DNA from: Pseudomonas sp. JQ170C
Lineage (GTDB): Bacteria > Pseudomonadota > Gammaproteobacteria > Pseudomonadales > Pseudomonadaceae
Length of the DNA stretch: 64,000 nt
Direction: 5' to 3'
Assembly (NCBI RefSeq): GCF_035581345.1
Contig: NZ_CP141608.1
Location: forward strand, 620,001-684,000
Numbering within the stretch: position 1 is the stretch's first letter; each line of letters starts with the position of its first letter. Of the stretch, positions 10,259 to 20,900 are shown piece after piece. Position numbers and translations under genes: made by a program. A model generated the notes under the pieces. The model made no database searches and was not told where the DNA came from. It was given only the letters and a program-made list of their open reading frames with translations.

Positions 10259-11872
10259 TCAGTCCGCCCGCAGCACGCAGTTGCGTCCGGCGCCCTTGGC
10301 CCGGTACAGCGCCATGTCGGCGGCGGTGGCCATGCTCAAGGCGTCGTGCCCGTCCTTGAGTTGCACAACGCCGGCACTGAAGGTGCACGACAAGTCCCGG
10401 GGCTGGGCCGGGTAGTGGATTTCAGCGAAGCGGCGTCGGATTTCATCCAGCACTTTTTGTGCGGCGGCAAGGTCAGTGTTGGGCATGACGATGGCGAACT
10501 CTTCGCCACCGTAGCGGCCGATGAAGTCGGTCTTGCGCAGGCGCTGTTTGAGGAACAGGGCCAGGCTCTTGATCACCCGGTCGCCCATGGGGTGACCGTG
10601 GCTGTCGTTGACTTTCTTGAAGTGGTCGATGTCGAGCATGGCAAAGCTCAGCGGCTGTTCTTCGCGCCGTGCGCGAAAGCTGCAGTCTTCGAGCAGTTGC
10701 AGGATGTGGGTGTGGTTGTACAGGCCGGTCAGGCTGTCGCGCACCATCCGCGCCTTGAGATTGCGGGCGCGGGCGGCGCGGTTGCGCACGGTGGTAATCA
10801 GGTGGCGCGAGCGGATCGGCTTGGTCAGGAAGTCATCGCCGCCTTCGCTCATGGCATCGAGCTGTTTGTCCAGGTCGTCTTCGGCCGACAGGTAAATGAT
10901 CGGCACACTGACGTAGCGATCATTGTGGCGAATGACCTTGGCAAGCTCTGTGCCGGTGCAGTCAGGCATGTACATGTCGAGGATGATCAGGTCGGGCTGG
11001 AAGTCCGCAAGCTCGGCCATGGTGCGGATCGGGTCGGTGAGGGTCCGGGTGACGATGCCGGCACTGTTGAGCAGGCGCTCGGTGTGCATGGCCTGGGCCC
11101 GGGAGTCGTCGATGATCAGCACTTTGAACGGTTCGTACTGGGTGACGCTGGTCAGCAGCTCGACCTTTTCCAGCAGGCTGGAGGCTTCCAGGGTGCCGGT
11201 GAGGAATTCCTGGCCACCGGCGCGCACCGCGGCCAGGCGTGTTGGCGTGTCGGTTTCATCGAGGCTGAAGAACAACAGCGGGACCCGCTGCTCCAGGCCT
11301 TGCTGGGCCTGGGCCGCCAGTTGCAGGCCGATGCCCGTGCCGGTGAAGTCGACATCCATGACGATGGCCGACGGCAACCGCTCGCTCATTGAGGCGCGAA
11401 AGGCATCGGCGCTGTACAAGGCTTGTACACCCAGGCCGAAGAACTCCAGTTGCTGGGCCAGGCGCTCGGCCCGATCGTGATCCTGGAGCATGATGTAGAC
11501 CGGCTTGCGCAGCGGCGGCAGGGGCACTTGCTCAAGCTGGTCGCCCTGGCGCAGGCCCGTGCGTGACAGGCGCTGCATCAGGCGGTTGAGTTCACTGATC
11601 AGCGGGCTGCTCAGGCGCGCGCTGTTGGCTTCGACGGCTGTCAGGGTCTGGCCGATGGCTTCAGCCAGCAGGCTGTGCTCCGGTTGCTCGAAACGCTCGG
11701 CGTAGCGCTGCAGGCGCAGGTTGGCCTCGCACAGTTCACCGAGGTCACTCGTCGACCACTCGCTGCGCTGCAGGCGTTGCCAGATCTCGAGTATTTGCCG
11801 AGCCTGATGAATGACCCGTTGGGCAAAGTGTTGCTTGAGGCGCTCACGACTGGGGTCTTCTGGCTCGGTCAT
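10259..11872 (-). CDS. gcbA: Response regulator diguanylate cyclase, GcbA-like
   Basis: The enzyme makes cyclic di-GMP and so favours surface attachment. The 537 residues comprise an N-terminal helical region (1-120), a first receiver-like domain (about 123-237), a second receiver (about 249-365) and a GGDEF domain (about 375-537). The active site is GGEEF (455-459), and the inhibitory I-site RKTD lies just before it (446-449), so product feedback is expected. Receiver 2 has a full acidic pocket (Asp255/256, Asp299, Lys351). Receiver 1 keeps an Asp in VMDVDFTG but lacks the conserved Lys (EFLTGTLE), so it is probably not a normal phosphoacceptor. Context and length match PA4843/GcbA of P. aeruginosa and P. 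fluorescens. Confidence 0.88.
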   Translation of the reverse strand: MTEPEDPSRERLKQHFAQRVIHQARQILEIWQRLQRSEWSTSDLGELCEANLRLQRYAERFEQPEHSLLAEAIGQTLTAVEANSARLSSPLISELNRLMQRLSRTGLRQGDQLEQVPLPPLRKPVYIMLQDHDRAERLAQQLEFFGLGVQALYSADAFRASMSERLPSAIVMDVDFTGTGIGLQLAAQAQQGLEQRVPLLFFSLDETDTPTRLAAVRAGGQEFLTGTLEASSLLEKVELLTSVTQYEPFKVLIIDDSRAQAMHTERLLNSAGIVTRTLTDPIRTMAELADFQPDLIILDMYMPDCTGTELAKVIRHNDRYVSVPIIYLSAEDDLDKQLDAMSEGGDDFLTKPIRSRHLITTVRNRAARARNLKARMVRDSLTGLYNHTHILQLLEDCSFRARREEQPLSFAMLDIDHFKKVNDSHGHPMGDRVIKSLALFLKQRLRKTDFIGRYGGEEFAIVMPNTDLAAAQKVLDEIRRRFAEIHYPAQPRDLSCTFSAGVVQLKDGHDALSMATAADMALYRAKGAGRNCVLRAD

Positions 11873-12154
11873 GTCCTGACTACTTATAAGAGGGTGAGGC
11901 AGTTCGAGTGATGGCTCTATGCTAGCACCACTTACTGGACAATCGAGTGCCTTGTATCAATTTACTGTACAAGTCTGTTTATTCAGTTGCCGACCCGCTA
12001 GTCGCTTATGCGAACCGGCGCGCTTGATTTATAGTGCTGTGATACTTGCCCACCCCGGCAGGCGGTGCGCAGCACAAAGCTCGCACAGCGCTGGCACGAA
12101 GCCCGGGGGTTGCGGTCGAACCCCTTGAACCGACGTGACATAAAGGACAACGCC

Positions 12155-13228
12155 ATGCTGGACTGGAAAAACCGTACAGGCAAAGCCGAGGCGCGCGAGC
12201 GGGTCGAACCCCGCGGTGCCGCTACCCGCAGTTACTTTGGCGGGTTGTTTTTCAGCCGCGCCCTGGGTTCGCTGATCGGCATTTACCTGCTGGTGTGCGC
12301 GGGCCTGGGCTGGTACTGGAGTGCAGAGCCCGACCTGTTCCCCGTCCAGCAAAACGCCCAGATCGCCGCCGAACAGACCGGCAAGCAGATGGTGGTGGGC
12401 TACACCACGGTCGAAACCCTCAAGACCGTTGCCGGCACCCTGTTGCACAAGCCGGGCGGCTACATCTCCAACGACCGCTTCCCGCCGGGCCTGTGGATGG
12501 ACAACATGCCCAGCTGGGAGTACGGCGTGCTGGTTCAGGTGCGCGACCTGAGCCGCGCCCTGCGCAAGGACTTCGCCCGCTCGCAGTCGCAGTCCGCTGA
12601 AGACGCGGACCTGGCCAAGGCCGAGCCGCGCTTCAACTTCGACAACAAGAGCTGGATCCTGCCGTCGAGCGAGTCCGAGTTCCAGGAAGGCATCAACTCC
12701 CTGACCCGCTACCAGAACCGTCTGGCCGCACCCGACCAGCCGGGCGCGCTGTTCTACACCCGTGCCGACAACCTCAACAACTGGCTCGGCGATGTCGCCA
12801 CCCGTCTGGGTTCGCTGTCGCAGCGTCTGTCGGCCAGTGTTGGCCGGGTCAAGCTCAACAGCACCCTGAAGACCGAAGTCGTGGTTGCAGGCCAGGCGCC
12901 GCAGCTGGACGAGGAAGTGGTCGAAACCCCATGGCTGCAGATCGACAACGTCTTCTATGAAGCCCGCGGCCAGGCCTGGGCCCTGTCGCATCTGCTGCGC
13001 GCTATCGAAGTCGACTTCGCCGATGTACTGGCCAAGAAGAACGCCACCGTGAGCGTGCGCCAGATCATTCGTGAACTGGAAGCATCCCAGGAGCCGCTGT
13101 GGAGCCCGATGGTGCTCAATGGCAGTGGCTTCGGCATGTGGGCCAACCACTCGCTGGTCATGGCCAACTACATTTCTCGCGCCAACGCTGCAGTGATCGA
13201 CCTGCGCCAGCTGCTGTCCCAGGGCTGA
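12155..13228 (+). CDS. DUF2333 family membrane protein
   Basis: A conserved proteobacterial protein of unknown function. The 357-residue product has a basic cytoplasmic N-terminus, one membrane helix (about 34-54, LGSLIGIYLLVCAGLGWYW) and a long soluble, presumably periplasmic domain. The ATG at 12155 has AAAGGA 8 nt upstream; an earlier in-frame ATG at 12065 lacks such a site. The next gene, a Nudix hydrolase, starts 3 nt after this stop, so the two are co-translated. The 282-bp gap to the divergent diguanylate cyclase holds a possible -10 box (TATAGT, 12030-12035) without a clear -35. Confidence 0.8.
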   Translation: MLDWKNRTGKAEARERVEPRGAATRSYFGGLFFSRALGSLIGIYLLVCAGLGWYWSAEPDLFPVQQNAQIAAEQTGKQMVVGYTTVETLKTVAGTLLHKPGGYISNDRFPPGLWMDNMPSWEYGVLVQVRDLSRALRKDFARSQSQSAEDADLAKAEPRFNFDNKSWILPSSESEFQEGINSLTRYQNRLAAPDQPGALFYTRADNLNNWLGDVATRLGSLSQRLSASVGRVKLNSTLKTEVVVAGQAPQLDEEVVETPWLQIDNVFYEARGQAWALSHLLRAIEVDFADVLAKKNATVSVRQIIRELEASQEPLWSPMVLNGSGFGMWANHSLVMANYISRANAAVIDLRQLLSQG

Positions 13229-13231
13229 TCG

Positions 13232-13768
13232 ATGGCCATCTCCAAGCAAGAGGCGGCGCATCGCGCTGCCTCCGACGCCGAACTGATCGCCTGGGTCGAC
13301 GAACACGACCAGCCGCTGGGTGCCTTGCCCCGCGTCGAGCTGCGCGAGAAGGGCCTGATCGGTCGCGGTACCTACATCCTGTTGTTCAACTCGGCCGGTG
13401 AGCTGTGTGTGCACCGGCGCACGGAAAGCAAAGCGATCTATCCGAGTTACTGGGATGTAGCCGCCGGCGGCATGGTGCAGGCCGACGAGAGCTTTGCCGA
13501 ATCCGCTGCCCGGGAGCTGGAAGAGGAACTGGGTGTGGCCGGGGTCGAACTGACCTTCCACGAACGTTTCTTCTTCGACCAGCCTGGCAACCGGCTCTGG
13601 TGCGCGGTGTTTTCGGCCGTCTGGGACGGGCCTTTGCGCCTGCAGCCGGAGGAGGTCAGCGAAGCGCGCTTTCTGCCCCTCGAACAGGCCCTGGCCGACA
13701 GCCGGCAGCAGCCGTATTGCCCCGATTCGCTGGCTGCCCTGCAGCGCTACATCGACCGTCAAGCCTGA
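13232..13768 (+). CDS. Nudix hydrolase (YfcD-like)
   Basis: Nudix enzymes cleave nucleoside diphosphates linked to another group. The 178-residue protein contains a complete Nudix box from Gly80 to Val102 (G-x5-E-x7-REL-EEE-LG-V). The N-terminus (WVDEHDQPLGALPRVELREKG) resembles the YfcD / isopentenyl-diphosphate-isomerase-like branch, whose substrates are poorly known. The start lies 3 nt behind the DUF2333 stop, indicating an operon of two. I cannot name the substrate. Confidence 0.9.
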   Translation: MAISKQEAAHRAASDAELIAWVDEHDQPLGALPRVELREKGLIGRGTYILLFNSAGELCVHRRTESKAIYPSYWDVAAGGMVQADESFAESAARELEEELGVAGVELTFHERFFFDQPGNRLWCAVFSAVWDGPLRLQPEEVSEARFLPLEQALADSRQQPYCPDSLAALQRYIDRQA

Positions 13769-13962
13769 CGTCGCTAAACCTGTGCAAAATGGCGCAGTTT
13801 TGTACTTAGCAATCGCGGCATTTATCGTTACACTGCGCGGCCTTTTAAGGCTGCCGCACCCTGGTGTGGCAGTTGCGCTGCCCCTGCCAGAGTGGGGCTT
13901 CGCGGTCGGTACCCTGCCCGGGGCGTCGACCAGTTTTTGTCCTCACCTTACGAGGATCAAAA

Positions 13963-14334
13963 GTGGCCAAGAAAGCCGCATCATTCGCCGCCCTCGGTGG
14001 CCTGGTGTTCTCCACTGATGCAGGTCGGCATTGTCCGGACTGCAGCAAACCCATAGATGCCTGCATCTGCAAACAGACGCTCATCCCCGAAGGCGATGGC
14101 ATTGCTCGCGTGCGCCGCGAAAGCAAAGGCCGTGGCGGCAAGACGGTGACGACCATCAGCGGTGTACCGCTGCCCCTGGAACAGCTCAAGGAACTGGCCG
14201 CCACGCTCAAGCGTCGCTGCGGTACCGGCGGCGCGTTGAAAGACGGGGTCATCGAAATCCAGGGCGATCACGTCGAGCTATTGTTGGCAGAGCTGATCAA
14301 GCAAGGCTTCAAAGCGAAAAAGTCCGGCGGCTAG
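13963..14334 (+). CDS. yciH: SUI1/eIF1-like translation factor YciH
   Basis: This is a bacterial homologue of eukaryotic initiation factor eIF1, thought to bind the small ribosomal subunit and tune start-site fidelity. The 123-residue protein has an N-terminal Cys cluster (CPDCSKPIDACIC), which could bind metal, followed by the SUI1 domain (GGKTVTTISGVPLP ... LKRRCGTGGALKDGVIEIQGDH). Translation most likely begins at a GTG (13963) with GAGGA about 6 nt upstream; upstream in-frame sequence has no family similarity. The gap to the Nudix gene (194 bp) suggests its own promoter. The full role in Pseudomonas is not established. Confidence 0.9.
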   Translation: MAKKAASFAALGGLVFSTDAGRHCPDCSKPIDACICKQTLIPEGDGIARVRRESKGRGGKTVTTISGVPLPLEQLKELAATLKRRCGTGGALKDGVIEIQGDHVELLLAELIKQGFKAKKSGG

Positions 14335-14487
14335 AGACCGCATCGCGATTTTTTGCAGTTCGCTTTCTAAACTCGTTCCCGTAGGAAGGGTCTATCCCTG
14401 AACACGGAAAATCGTCATTTCCAGGTTTTACACTGCGCCCGCCGATTGCTGGCCGGTGTTATTCGACTTTTTATATAGGGGACTTCA

Positions 14488-16401
14488 ATGTCCGTACGAC
14501 GCACACGCAAAGACGATGGCAGCCAATGGACAGTTGCGGACAGCCGCAGTGTTTACGGGATTCGCCATTGGGGGGCCGGTTACTTCGCAATCAACGAGGC
14601 CGGCCGCGTCGAAGTTCGCCCCAACGGGCCAGGCAGTGCGCCGATTGACCTGTACGAGCAGGTCGACGAGCTGCGCAAGAGCGGCCTGTCGCTGCCGCTG
14701 CTGGTGCGTTTCCCGGACATCCTGCAAGACCGCGTGCGCCAACTGACCGGCGCCTTCGACGCCAACATCGCGCGCCTTGAGTACCAGAACGTGTACACCG
14801 CCCTGTACCCGATCAAGGTGAACCAGCAGGAAGCGGTGGTGGAAAACATCATCGCCACCCAGAACGTGTCGATCGGCCTTGAGGCCGGCTCCAAGCCCGA
14901 ACTGCTGGCCGTACTGGCCCTGGCACCCAAGGGCGGCACCATCGTCTGCAACGGCTACAAGGACCGCGAGTTCATTCGCCTGGCGCTGATGGGCCAGAAG
15001 CTGGGCCACAACGTCTTCATCGTCATCGAGAAAGAGTCGGAAGTGGCGCTGGTGATCGAAGAAGCGGCTGAGCTGAAGGTCAAGCCGCAGGTCGGTCTGC
15101 GCGTACGCCTGTCGTCGCTGGCGTCGAGCAAGTGGGCTGACACCGGTGGCGAGAAGTCCAAGTTCGGCCTGTCGGCTGCGCAGCTTATCTCGGTGGTGCA
15201 GCGCTTCCGCGATGCCGGCCTGGACCAGGGCATTCGCCTGCTGCACTTCCACATGGGTTCGCAGATCGCCAACCTTGCCGACTATCAGCACGGCTTCAAG
15301 GAAGCGATCCGTTACTACGGTGAACTGCGCGCCCTCAACTTGCCGGTCGATCACATCGACGTCGGTGGCGGCCTGGGTGTGGACTACGACGGTACCCACT
15401 CGCGCAACGCCAGCTCCATCAACTACGACATGGACGACTACGCCGGTGTCGTGGTCGGCATGCTCAAGGAGTTCTGCGATGCCCAGGGCCTGCCGCATCC
15501 GCACATCTTCTCGGAAAGCGGCCGCTCGCTGACCGCCCACCACGCCATGCTGGTGGTGCAGGTGACCGACGTCGAGAAGCACAACGACGAAGTGCCGGTG
15601 ATCGAAGACAAGCAAAGCCTGCCGGAAACCGTGCAATGGCTGGCTGACCTGCTGGGCCCGACCGACATCGAGATGGTCACCGAGACCTACTGGCGCGCCA
15701 CCCACTACATGAGCGACGTGGCCGCCCAGTACGCCGACGGCAAGATCACCCTGGCCGAGAAAGCTTTGGCCGAGCAGTGCTACTTCGCGGTATGCCGTCG
15801 CCTGCACAACTCGCTCAAGGCCCGCCAGCGCTCGCACCGCCAGGTGCTGGACGAACTCAACGACAAACTGGCCGACAAGTACATCTGCAACTTCTCGGTG
15901 TTCCAGAGCCTGCCGGATACCTGGGCCATCGGCCAGGTGCTGCCGATCCTGCCGCTGCACCGCCTGGACGAAGAGCCGATGCGCCGCGCAGTACTGCAAG
16001 ACCTGACCTGTGACTCCGACGGCAAGATCAACCAGTACGTCGACGAGCAGAGCATCGAGACCAGCCTGCCGGTCCACGGGATCAACGAGGGTGAGGACTA
16101 TTTGCTGGGCATCTTCCTGGTGGGCGCCTACCAGGAAATTCTTGGCGACATGCACAACCTCTTTGGCGATACCGACTCGGTGAACATCTACCAGAACCCG
16201 AACGGTAGCGTGTACCACGCCGGCATCGAGACCCACGACACCATCGAGGACATGCTGCGTTACGTGCACCTGTCGCCGGAGGAGTTGATGACGCACTACC
16301 GTGACAAGTGCGCCAGCGCCAAGATCACGGCGCGCGAGAAGACTCAGTTCCTCGATGCATTGCGCCTGGGGCTGACACGCTCTTCGTACCTGTCGAGCTG
16401 A
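14488..16401 (+). CDS. speA: Biosynthetic arginine decarboxylase
   Basis: SpeA is a PLP enzyme that converts arginine to agmatine, the entry to putrescine synthesis by the agmatine route. The 637-residue product has the family length. It shows the PLP lysine in [14 protein letters not shown] (Lys110) and the alanine-racemase-like barrel with [12 protein letters not shown] and [14 protein letters not shown], then the helical insertion of the SpeA branch. AGGGG lies just before the ATG, and an AT-rich TTTATATAG box stands upstream at about 14470. It ends in a long REP palindrome shared with the convergent MATE gene. Confidence 0.96.
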   Translation: MSVRRTRKDDGSQWTVADSRSVYGIRHWGAGYFAINEAGRVEVRPNGPGSAPIDLYEQVDELRKSGLSLPLLVRFPDILQDRVRQLTGAFDANIARLEYQNVYTALYPIKVNQQEAVVENIIATQNVSIGLEAGSKPELLAVLALAPKGGTIVCNGYKDREFIRLALMGQKLGHNVFIVIEKESEVALVIEEAAELKVKPQVGLRVRLSSLASSKWADTGGEKSKFGLSAAQLISVVQRFRDAGLDQGIRLLHFHMGSQIANLADYQHGFKEAIRYYGELRALNLPVDHIDVGGGLGVDYDGTHSRNASSINYDMDDYAGVVVGMLKEFCDAQGLPHPHIFSESGRSLTAHHAMLVVQVTDVEKHNDEVPVIEDKQSLPETVQWLADLLGPTDIEMVTETYWRATHYMSDVAAQYADGKITLAEKALAEQCYFAVCRRLHNSLKARQRSHRQVLDELNDKLADKYICNFSVFQSLPDTWAIGQVLPILPLHRLDEEPMRRAVLQDLTCDSDGKINQYVDEQSIETSLPVHGINEGEDYLLGIFLVGAYQEILGDMHNLFGDTDSVNIYQNPNGSVYHAGIETHDTIEDMLRYVHLSPEELMTHYRDKCASAKITAREKTQFLDALRLGLTRSSYLSS

Positions 16402-16403
16402 TG

Positions 16404-16478
16404 TTGTAGGAGCGGGCTTGCCCCGCGATGGCGGTGTGTCAGTCACACCGCCATCGCGGGGCAAGCCCGCTCCTACAA
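16404..16478. repeat. REP pair forming a perfect 35-bp inverted repeat
   Basis: Two 35-bp arms (16404-16438 and 16444-16478) are exact inverted copies around the 5-nt loop TCAGT. They lie between convergent speA and the MATE gene, and the MATE stop codon (16473-16475) is inside the right arm. The element could act as a bidirectional terminator or mRNA-stabilising hairpin. Confidence 0.95.
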
Positions 16479-17819
16479 GCGTCTGACGAACCACCCATCG
16501 ATCCGCTGCAAGCGCCACCCCATCAGCGCCAGTGTCACTGCCCGCAGTGCCATGAACAGCAAGAACCCCATCCATAACCCATGGTTGCCCAGCCCCGTGG
16601 CCAGCCAGGCAAACGGCAAGGCAATGGCCACGCTGATCAGCATGGCGTTGCGCATCTCCCGCGCCCGTGTCGCGCCAATGAACAGTCCATCGAGCAAATA
16701 GCTCCATACCGCCACCAGGGGCAACAGCGCCAGGTACGGCAGGTACTGGTACGCCGTTTCGCGCACGCTGGCGATGTCGGTCTGCATGTTGATGAACAGG
16801 TGCCCGCCAAACAGGAACAGTACGGCGAACCCGCTGCTGGCCAGCAATGACCAGCCGCAGGCCACGGTAAGTGAGCGGCGCAGGGCCTGGCGATCGCCGG
16901 CGCCAATGGCGTGGCCGCACAAGGCCTCGACCGCATGGGCCAGGCCGTCGAGCGCATAGGCGGTGAGCAGCAGGCCATTGAGCAGCAGGGCATTGGCGGC
17001 AACCGTGGATTCGCCCAGGCGGGCACCTTGCACGGTGATCAGGAAGAACACCGCCTGCAGGGCCAGGCTGCGAATGAAGATGTCGCGGTTGACCGCCAGC
17101 AACGGCCGCCAGCTCTGCCAGCGGGCCAGCAGGGCCCAGGCGATGTGTCCGGGGTAGGTGCGCAGGGCCGGGCGGGTGAGTGCCAGGCCCAGCAGGGCCG
17201 CGCTCCATTCGGCGATCACCGAGGCACGGGCCGAGCCCAGCACGCCCCAGTCCAGGCCCAGCACGAACCACAGGTTCAGGGCGATGTTGAGCAGGTTGGT
17301 GGTCAGCAGAATGGCCAGGGGCGCGCGGGCGTTCTGGGTGCCGAGGAACCAGCCCACCAGGGCGAAGCTGGCAAGCGCTGCCGGCAAACCCAGAAGGCGG
17401 GTCTGGAAGAAATCCTGGGTGGACTGCTCCAGCGCCGCCGAGGGCTGCATCAATTGCAGCGCCAGGTGGCTGAAGGGCACGGCCAGCACACCCAGCAGCA
17501 CGGCGAACAGCATCGCCAGGATCAAACCCTGTACCAGCACCTGACGCAACGCCGCACCATCGGAGCGTCCTGCCGCCTGGGCGGCGAAGCCGGTGGAGCC
17601 CATGCGCAAAAAGCCCATCACCCAGGCCAGGAAGGTATACAGGCTGGCGCCCACCGCCACAGCGCCCAGCTGATGCGCATGGGGCAGGTGGCCGATGACG
17701 GCGCTGTCGACCAACGCCACCAGCGGTACGGAAATATTCGAGAGAATCATCGGCGCGGCCAGGGCCCAGACCTTGGTGTGGGTCGGGCGGTCGCGCCAGT
17801 CGGTCAGCAATCGGGACAT
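16473..17819 (-). CDS. MATE family efflux transporter (DinF/NorM type)
   Basis: This should be an inner-membrane sodium- or proton-driven multidrug exporter. The 448-residue protein is highly hydrophobic with about twelve helices and the two-fold repeat of the MATE fold. N-terminal features VWALAAPMILSNISVPLVAL and DSAVIGHL are typical of the DinF branch. I start at the ATG 17819 (MSRLLTDWRD), since the upstream extension is not hydrophobic or conserved-looking. The TAG stop falls inside the REP palindrome at its 3' end. Substrate unknown. Confidence 0.88.
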   Translation of the reverse strand: MSRLLTDWRDRPTHTKVWALAAPMILSNISVPLVALVDSAVIGHLPHAHQLGAVAVGASLYTFLAWVMGFLRMGSTGFAAQAAGRSDGAALRQVLVQGLILAMLFAVLLGVLAVPFSHLALQLMQPSAALEQSTQDFFQTRLLGLPAALASFALVGWFLGTQNARAPLAILLTTNLLNIALNLWFVLGLDWGVLGSARASVIAEWSAALLGLALTRPALRTYPGHIAWALLARWQSWRPLLAVNRDIFIRSLALQAVFFLITVQGARLGESTVAANALLLNGLLLTAYALDGLAHAVEALCGHAIGAGDRQALRRSLTVACGWSLLASSGFAVLFLFGGHLFINMQTDIASVRETAYQYLPYLALLPLVAVWSYLLDGLFIGATRAREMRNAMLISVAIALPFAWLATGLGNHGLWMGFLLFMALRAVTLALMGWRLQRIDGWFVRRL

Positions 17820-17964
17820 GTCGGCTCCAGGCAAGCCGGACATTGTAGCTGCTGCGGGCACCAAATCACTTCAATGGGGTCTGAGCTCGGCGTCGCCGCG
17901 CTCGGTTGTTGCGTGGGTGATATATAGTTCTCCCTTCAGAACCCGCTGCCAAAGAGTGATTTCC

Positions 17965-20900
17965 ATGCTCAACAAAGGATTGTTGCTGGCCTGCGCGCTG
18001 GCCTTGCTCAGTGCCTGCGACTCGTCTGCCCCAGACAAGCCCGCCACCGCGCCAACGCCCGCGCCGACCCAGGAAGCCGCCCCGGCGCCCAAGCCTGCGC
18101 GCGAAAGTGCCGAGACCCTGGCCCAACGCTATGCCGGTCGTGAGTTGAGCGTGGTGGATGTTTCCGAAGTCCAGGTCGATGGCGCCAGTGCGCTGTCCCT
18201 GACGTTCTCGGTGCCGCTGGACGCCGAGCAGAACATCGCCGACCGGGTGCACCTGGTCGACACCGTCAAAGGCAAGGTCGACGGCGCCTGGGAGCTTTCC
18301 GACAACGGCATGGAGTTGCGCCTGCGCCACCTGGAGCCCCAGCGCAAGCTGGTGCTGACGGTCGATGCCGGGCTGCAGGCCGTCAATGGCAAGCGTCTGG
18401 CCGCAGAGTCGGTGAGCCGTCTGGAAACCCGCGACATGCAGGCCACCATCGGTTTTGCCAGCCGCGGCTCGCTGCTGCCGACCCGTCTGGCCGAAGGCCT
18501 GCCGGTGATTGCCCTGAACGTCGACAAGGTCGATGTCGAGTTCTTCCGCATCAAGCCTGAATCCCTCGCCACCTTCCTCAGTGCCTGGGGCCGCAACAGC
18601 AGCCTGTACTACTACCAGTCCAAGGAAACCCTGGACATGGCCGAGCTGGTCTACAGCGGCCGCTTCGATCTCAACCCCGCACGCAACACCCGCGAAACCG
18701 TGCTGCTGCCGATCGCCGGCATCAAGCCGCTGCAGGAGCCGGGGGTGTACCTGGCCGTGATGCGCGCCTCCGGCACCTATGACTATTCGCAACCGGCGAC
18801 CCTGTTCACCTTGAGTGACATCGGCGTGTCGGCCCACCGCTACCACAACCGCATGGATGTGTTCACCCAAGGCCTGGAAGGTGGCAAGGCCCTGAGCGGC
18901 GTGGCCCTTGAGTTGCTCGATGCCGAAGGCCGCGTACTCGGCCAGGGCAAGACCCACAGCGACGGCCATGCGCAACTGCCGATGCCGCCCAAGGCCGAAG
19001 TATTGTTGGCCCATCAGGGCGTGCACACCACGATGCTGCGCCTGAACAACGCGGCACTGGACCTGGCCGAGTTCGACATCACCGGCCCCCAGGCCAACCC
19101 CCTGCAGTTCTTCGTGTTCGGCCCGCGCGACCTCTACCGTCCGGGTGAAACCGTGCTGCTCAATGGCTTGCTGCGCGACCAGGATGGTCGTCCGCTCAAG
19201 CCGCAGCCGGTGACCGTGGAAGTGCGCCGCCCGGATGAGCAGATCAGCCGCAAGTTCGTCTGGGAGCCGGGCAGCAATGGCCTGTACCAGTACTCGCTGC
19301 AACTGGCCAGCGAAGCCCCGACCGGGCGCTGGCAGTTGTTGTTCGACCTGGGCGGTGGCAAGAAGCAGATCTATGAGTTTCTCGTCGAAGACTTCTTGCC
19401 CGAGCGCCTGGCGCTGGAACTCAAGGGCAGCGATGCGCCCCTGAGCCCGGAGCAGACCGCTGAAATCGACGTGGATGGCCGCTACCTCTACGGCGCGCCG
19501 GCCTCGGGCAACCGCTTGAGCGGCCAGGCCTATCTTCGTCCGCTGCGTGAGGCGGTGCCGGCGCTGCCGGGCTATCAGTTCGGCTCGATCACCGAGCAGG
19601 AGCTGAGCCAGGACCTGGAGCTGGAGGAGGTCAACCTGGATGCCGAGGGTAAAGCCACGTTGAGCATCGAGAGCAAATGGGCCGAGGCCCGCTCGCCGCT
19701 GCAACTGACCGTGCAGGCCAGCCTGCAGGAGTCTGGCGGACGTCCCATTACCCGCCGCCTGGAGCAGCCGATCTGGCCAGCCGAGCGTCTGCCGGGATTG
19801 CGCGGGCTGTTCGACGGTGAAGAAACCGACAGCGATGGGCCGGTGGAATTCGAAGTGCTGGTCGCCGACCGCGACGGCAACAAACTGGCGGCCGACAACC
19901 TCAAGGTCCGCCTGATCCGTGAGCGCCGTGACTACTACTGGAACTACTCCCAGAGCGACGGCTGGAGCTACAACTTCAACGAGAAATTCCTGACCCAGAG
20001 CGAAGAGACGGTCAGCGTCAAGGCGGGCGGCACCGCGCGACTCAACTTCCAGGTCGAATGGGGCCCGTACCGCGTCGAGGTCGAAGACCCGCAGACAGGC
20101 CTGGTTTCCAGCGCCCGCTTCTGGGCCGGCTACCGCGCCCAGGACAATGCCGACGGGGGGGCGGTACGCCCGGACCAGGTCAAGCTGGCACTGGACAAAC
20201 CCTCCTATGCCGATGGTGCTACGGCTTCTATCACCGTTACCCCGCCTGCGGCCGGTACCGGCTACTTGATGGTCGAGTCCAGCGATGGACCGCTGTGGTG
20301 GCAGGAAATCGACGTGCCGGCCGAGGGCAAGACCTTCGCCGTCAAGCTCGACCCCAAATGGGCCCGCCATGACTTGTATGTGAGTGCCCTGGTGATCCGT
20401 CCGGGCGAGCGCAAGGTCAATGCCACGCCCAAGCGTGCCGTGGGTGTCCTGCACCTGCCGCTGGACCGCGCCGAACGCAAGCTGGCCGTGACGCTCAGCG
20501 CACCGGAAAAGATGCGTCCTAAGCAGCCGCTGACCGTCAAGGTGCAGGCACGCAATGCCGACGGCAGCGTGCCCAAAGAGGTGCATGTGCTGCTGGCGGC
20601 GGTGGACGTGGGGATTCTCAATATCACCGACTACCCGACCCCGGACCCGTTCACCGGCCTGTTCGGGCGCAAGGCCTATGGCGCTGATCAGTTGGACATC
20701 TATGGCCAGTTGATCGAAGCCGGGCAGGGCCGTCTGGCCAGCCTGGCGTTCGGTGGCGATGCGGGCATGGCCAAGGGCGGCAAGCGTCCCAATACCAGCG
20801 TCACCATCGTTGCCCAACAGAGTGCGCCGGTGACGCTCAACGAACAGGGCGAGGGTGAGGCCACCGTCGACATTCCGGACTTCAACGGCGAGCTGCGGCT

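Noticed and set aside
12029..13762. A 577-codon minus-strand frame opposite the DUF2333 and Nudix genes
   Set aside because: The plus-strand genes have good ribosome sites and a complete Nudix box; the opposite frame is compositional.
14485..17271. A 928-codon minus-strand frame covering speA and part of the MATE gene
   Set aside because: It spans a REP palindrome and two firmly identified genes in other frames; no domain or ribosome site supports it.
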